Shown here: positions 62,881-64,000 of the stretch, in pieces
Layout: the number at the start of each line of letters is the position of its first letter
How positions within the stretch are numbered: the stretch's first letter is position 1
Source of the DNA: Arthrobacter ipis
Lineage (GTDB): Bacteria; Actinomycetota; Actinomycetes; Actinomycetales; Micrococcaceae
Assembly (NCBI RefSeq): GCF_014694315.1
Contig: NZ_JAAOXD010000003.1
Span: 418,222-482,221 of the forward strand
Direction: 5' to 3'
Length of the DNA stretch: 64,000 nucleotides
Notes under the pieces: model-generated
Seen by the model: only the letters and a program-made list of their open reading frames with translations
Told to the model about the DNA's origin: nothing
Databases searched by the model: none
Translations under genes and position numbers: made by a program

Positions 62881-63548
62881 AGGGCACGCTTCCGGGGGCC
62901 GGGGACCTGGGCGTCGGACTCACGGAGGTAGAGCGGCGTGGAGTCCAGAAGCTCCTCGCCCGCTTCCAGCCTCGCCAGCGCAAACTGGCCCAGGTACAGC
63001 GCGTCCGGTTGTTCAGTGCTGAAGTCCGGATCCGCGCGGAGGGCCTCGGGGTAGAGCCCTGCGCCCGCGCCGTAAGCCGGGAGGTCGGGGAGGTCCGCGG
63101 CGAAGCCCACGTGCGGCCCGTCCGTGAGCTTCGGCAGCTGTCCCGCGGCCATCGTGTAGCGCGCCCAGTAGACTTCTTTGCGCCGGGCGTCCGTGGCCAC
63201 AAGGAACTCGGCCGGCGCATCGGTGGACTCTGCCACCTCGAGGGCGACGGCGTCGAGGCTCATCATGCCGTGCAATGGTGTGTTCCAGACAAAGGCGAGG
63301 GTACGCGCCGTCGCAATCCCGGACCGGAGCCCGGTGAAGGGACCGGGACCAACGCCCACCACGATCGCGTCAATGTCGGCCCCGGTCACATCGGCGTCTG
63401 CCAGCAGCCGCTCGATTCCCGGCGCAAGGACCTCGGCGTGACTCCTCGTGTCCTCGGTGGAGAAGCTGCCCACCACGCCTTCCAGGGCGTCGTCGGACAG
63501 CAGCGCGGCGCTGGCCACGGCTGAGGTGTCAATGGCAAGAATGAGCAT
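62877..63548 (-). CDS. tsaB: tRNA threonylcarbamoyladenosine biosynthesis protein TsaB
   Basis: 223-residue inactive ASKHA partner of TsaD. It opens LILAIDTSAVASAALLSDDA and has the core motif IVVGVGPGPFTGLRSGIATA with ARTLAFVWNTPLHGMMSLDA, followed by VATDARRKEVYWARYTM. It overlaps tsaE by one base upstream and rimI by four downstream, so the cluster is one transcript. Confidence 0.95.
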   Translation of the reverse strand: MLILAIDTSAVASAALLSDDALEGVVGSFSTEDTRSHAEVLAPGIERLLADADVTGADIDAIVVGVGPGPFTGLRSGIATARTLAFVWNTPLHGMMSLDAVALEVAESTDAPAEFLVATDARRKEVYWARYTMAAGQLPKLTDGPHVGFAADLPDLPAYGAGAGLYPEALRADPDFSTEQPDALYLGQFALARLEAGEELLDSTPLYLRESDAQVPGPRKRAL

Positions 63549-64000
63549 CAGGAGATTCCTTCCGCGGCGAGTTCGGGCTGTTCAGCCCAGCGCGGCCCGA
63601 AGCCGCGGATGATGATGGTGCGGGGCTCGTCGTCGTCCTCGGACTCGAAGTCCAGGGCGCCGTTCCCGGTATGGTGGGCTGCGGTGCCGCCGCCCAGCTG
63701 GCGGTGCAGTTCCACCTCGAGCCGGCTCTCGGCCAGGTGCTCCACGCGGTCCCGGCCCCACTCCACTACGGTCACGGCGGAGTCCAGCGTGTTCTCCAGG
63801 TCGATGTCGTCGATTTCCGACGCCGATCCCAGCCGGTAGGCGTCCACGTGCACCAGGTCCGGCCCGCCCGGGTGGGGCCCGTCGGGGAGGTTGGGGTGAA
63901 TGCGCACCAGCACGAAGGTCGGCGAAATGATGCCCGCTCGGACGCCCAGGCCCTCGCCGAGGCCCTGGGTGAAGGTTGTCTTGCCGGCGCCCAGTTCGCC
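63548..64000 (-). CDS. tsaE: tRNA threonylcarbamoyladenosine biosynthesis ATPase TsaE (5' part beyond the window)
   Basis: ATPase that supports the TsaB-TsaD complex. The frame runs off the right edge; the visible 150 residues begin inside the P-loop (GELGAGKTTFTQGLGEGLGV), then ISPTFVLVRIHPNL, VHVDAYRLGSASEIDDIDLE and TVVEWGRDRVEHLAES. These are standard TsaE motifs. An acidic insert (DFESEDDDEP) precedes RTIIIRGFG. Only the N-terminus is missing. Confidence 0.93.
   Translation of the reverse strand, partial: GELGAGKTTFTQGLGEGLGVRAGIISPTFVLVRIHPNLPDGPHPGGPDLVHVDAYRLGSASEIDDIDLENTLDSAVTVVEWGRDRVEHLAESRLEVELHRQLGGGTAAHHTGNGALDFESEDDDEPRTIIIRGFGPRWAEQPELAAEGIS

Overview
The window is a 64-kb piece of a high-GC actinobacterial chromosome, most like Arthrobacter or a close relative in the Micrococcaceae. 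I base this on strong G/C third-position bias, many GTG starts, ATGA-coupled operons, a GuaB3 paralogue beside classical guaA and guaB, a groES-groEL pair whose GroEL has a His-rich tail under CIRCE control, a galU/5-FCL/Ruc neighbourhood like Mycobacterium tuberculosis Rv0991c-Rv0996, and a tsaE-tsaB-rimI-tsaD cluster. Identification is from reading motifs; no database search was possible. Most of it is ordinary chromosomal sequence with no insertion sequence, prophage or CRISPR array.

Layout. 1-6.3 kb: ispH, a membrane protein, xseA-xseB, ppk2 and an AlaA-type aminotransferase. 6.3-9.9 kb: a four-gene osmoprotectant ABC importer. 10-15.3 kb: rsgA, a NUDIX hydrolase, a pirin, an N-acetylglucosamine-kinase-like protein and a nitronate monooxygenase. 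15.3-21.4 kb: regulators and exporters (LysR/MFS, Lrp, wHTH/small protein/MFS, Lrp) with striking operator-like DNA. 21.4-24.8 kb: DUF1761, corA, a P-loop-less AFG1/ZapE-like protein, a lipoprotein and an Hpt-like protein without its histidine. 24.8-26.2 kb: a decayed hipBA locus and tRNA-Ala. 26.2-31.8 kb: SDR, GlpR/SepX candidate, GNAT, galU, 5-FCL, Ruc with a CIRCE-like operator, SAF protein. 31.9-43.7 kb: a large helicase-like protein with damaged Walker motifs and a C-terminal nuclease fold, guaA, DUF3817, SURF1, PTS IIA, glpD, guaB3 and a conserved hypothetical. 43.7-45.9 kb: a lower-GC three-gene module headed by a WXG100-type protein with a glycine-zipper C-terminus. 45.9-53 kb: ABC exporter, guaB, OatA-like acyltransferase, DUF389. 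53-57.1 kb: groEL, groES with two CIRCE elements, a two-TM protein, a THUMP-like methyltransferase. 57.1-64 kb: SdhL-like dehydrogenase, GH3 lipoprotein, YbdK-type ligase and the t6A tRNA-modification cluster, cut by the window edge inside tsaE.

How the genes fit together. guaB and guaA make GMP from IMP, with guaB3 as a related purine enzyme. groES, groEL and the Ruc-like chaperone share CIRCE-type sites and so probably form one HrcA heat-shock regulon. TsaB, TsaD and TsaE act in t6A synthesis. The most interesting unexplained items are the WXG/glycine-zipper module (43769-45901), five TTGCAA palindromes phased at exactly 14 bp (19329-19391), the helicase-like protein with a substituted P-loop lysine, the free-standing AFG1/ZapE C-terminal domain, and a 42-bp perfect palindrome inside an MFS gene.
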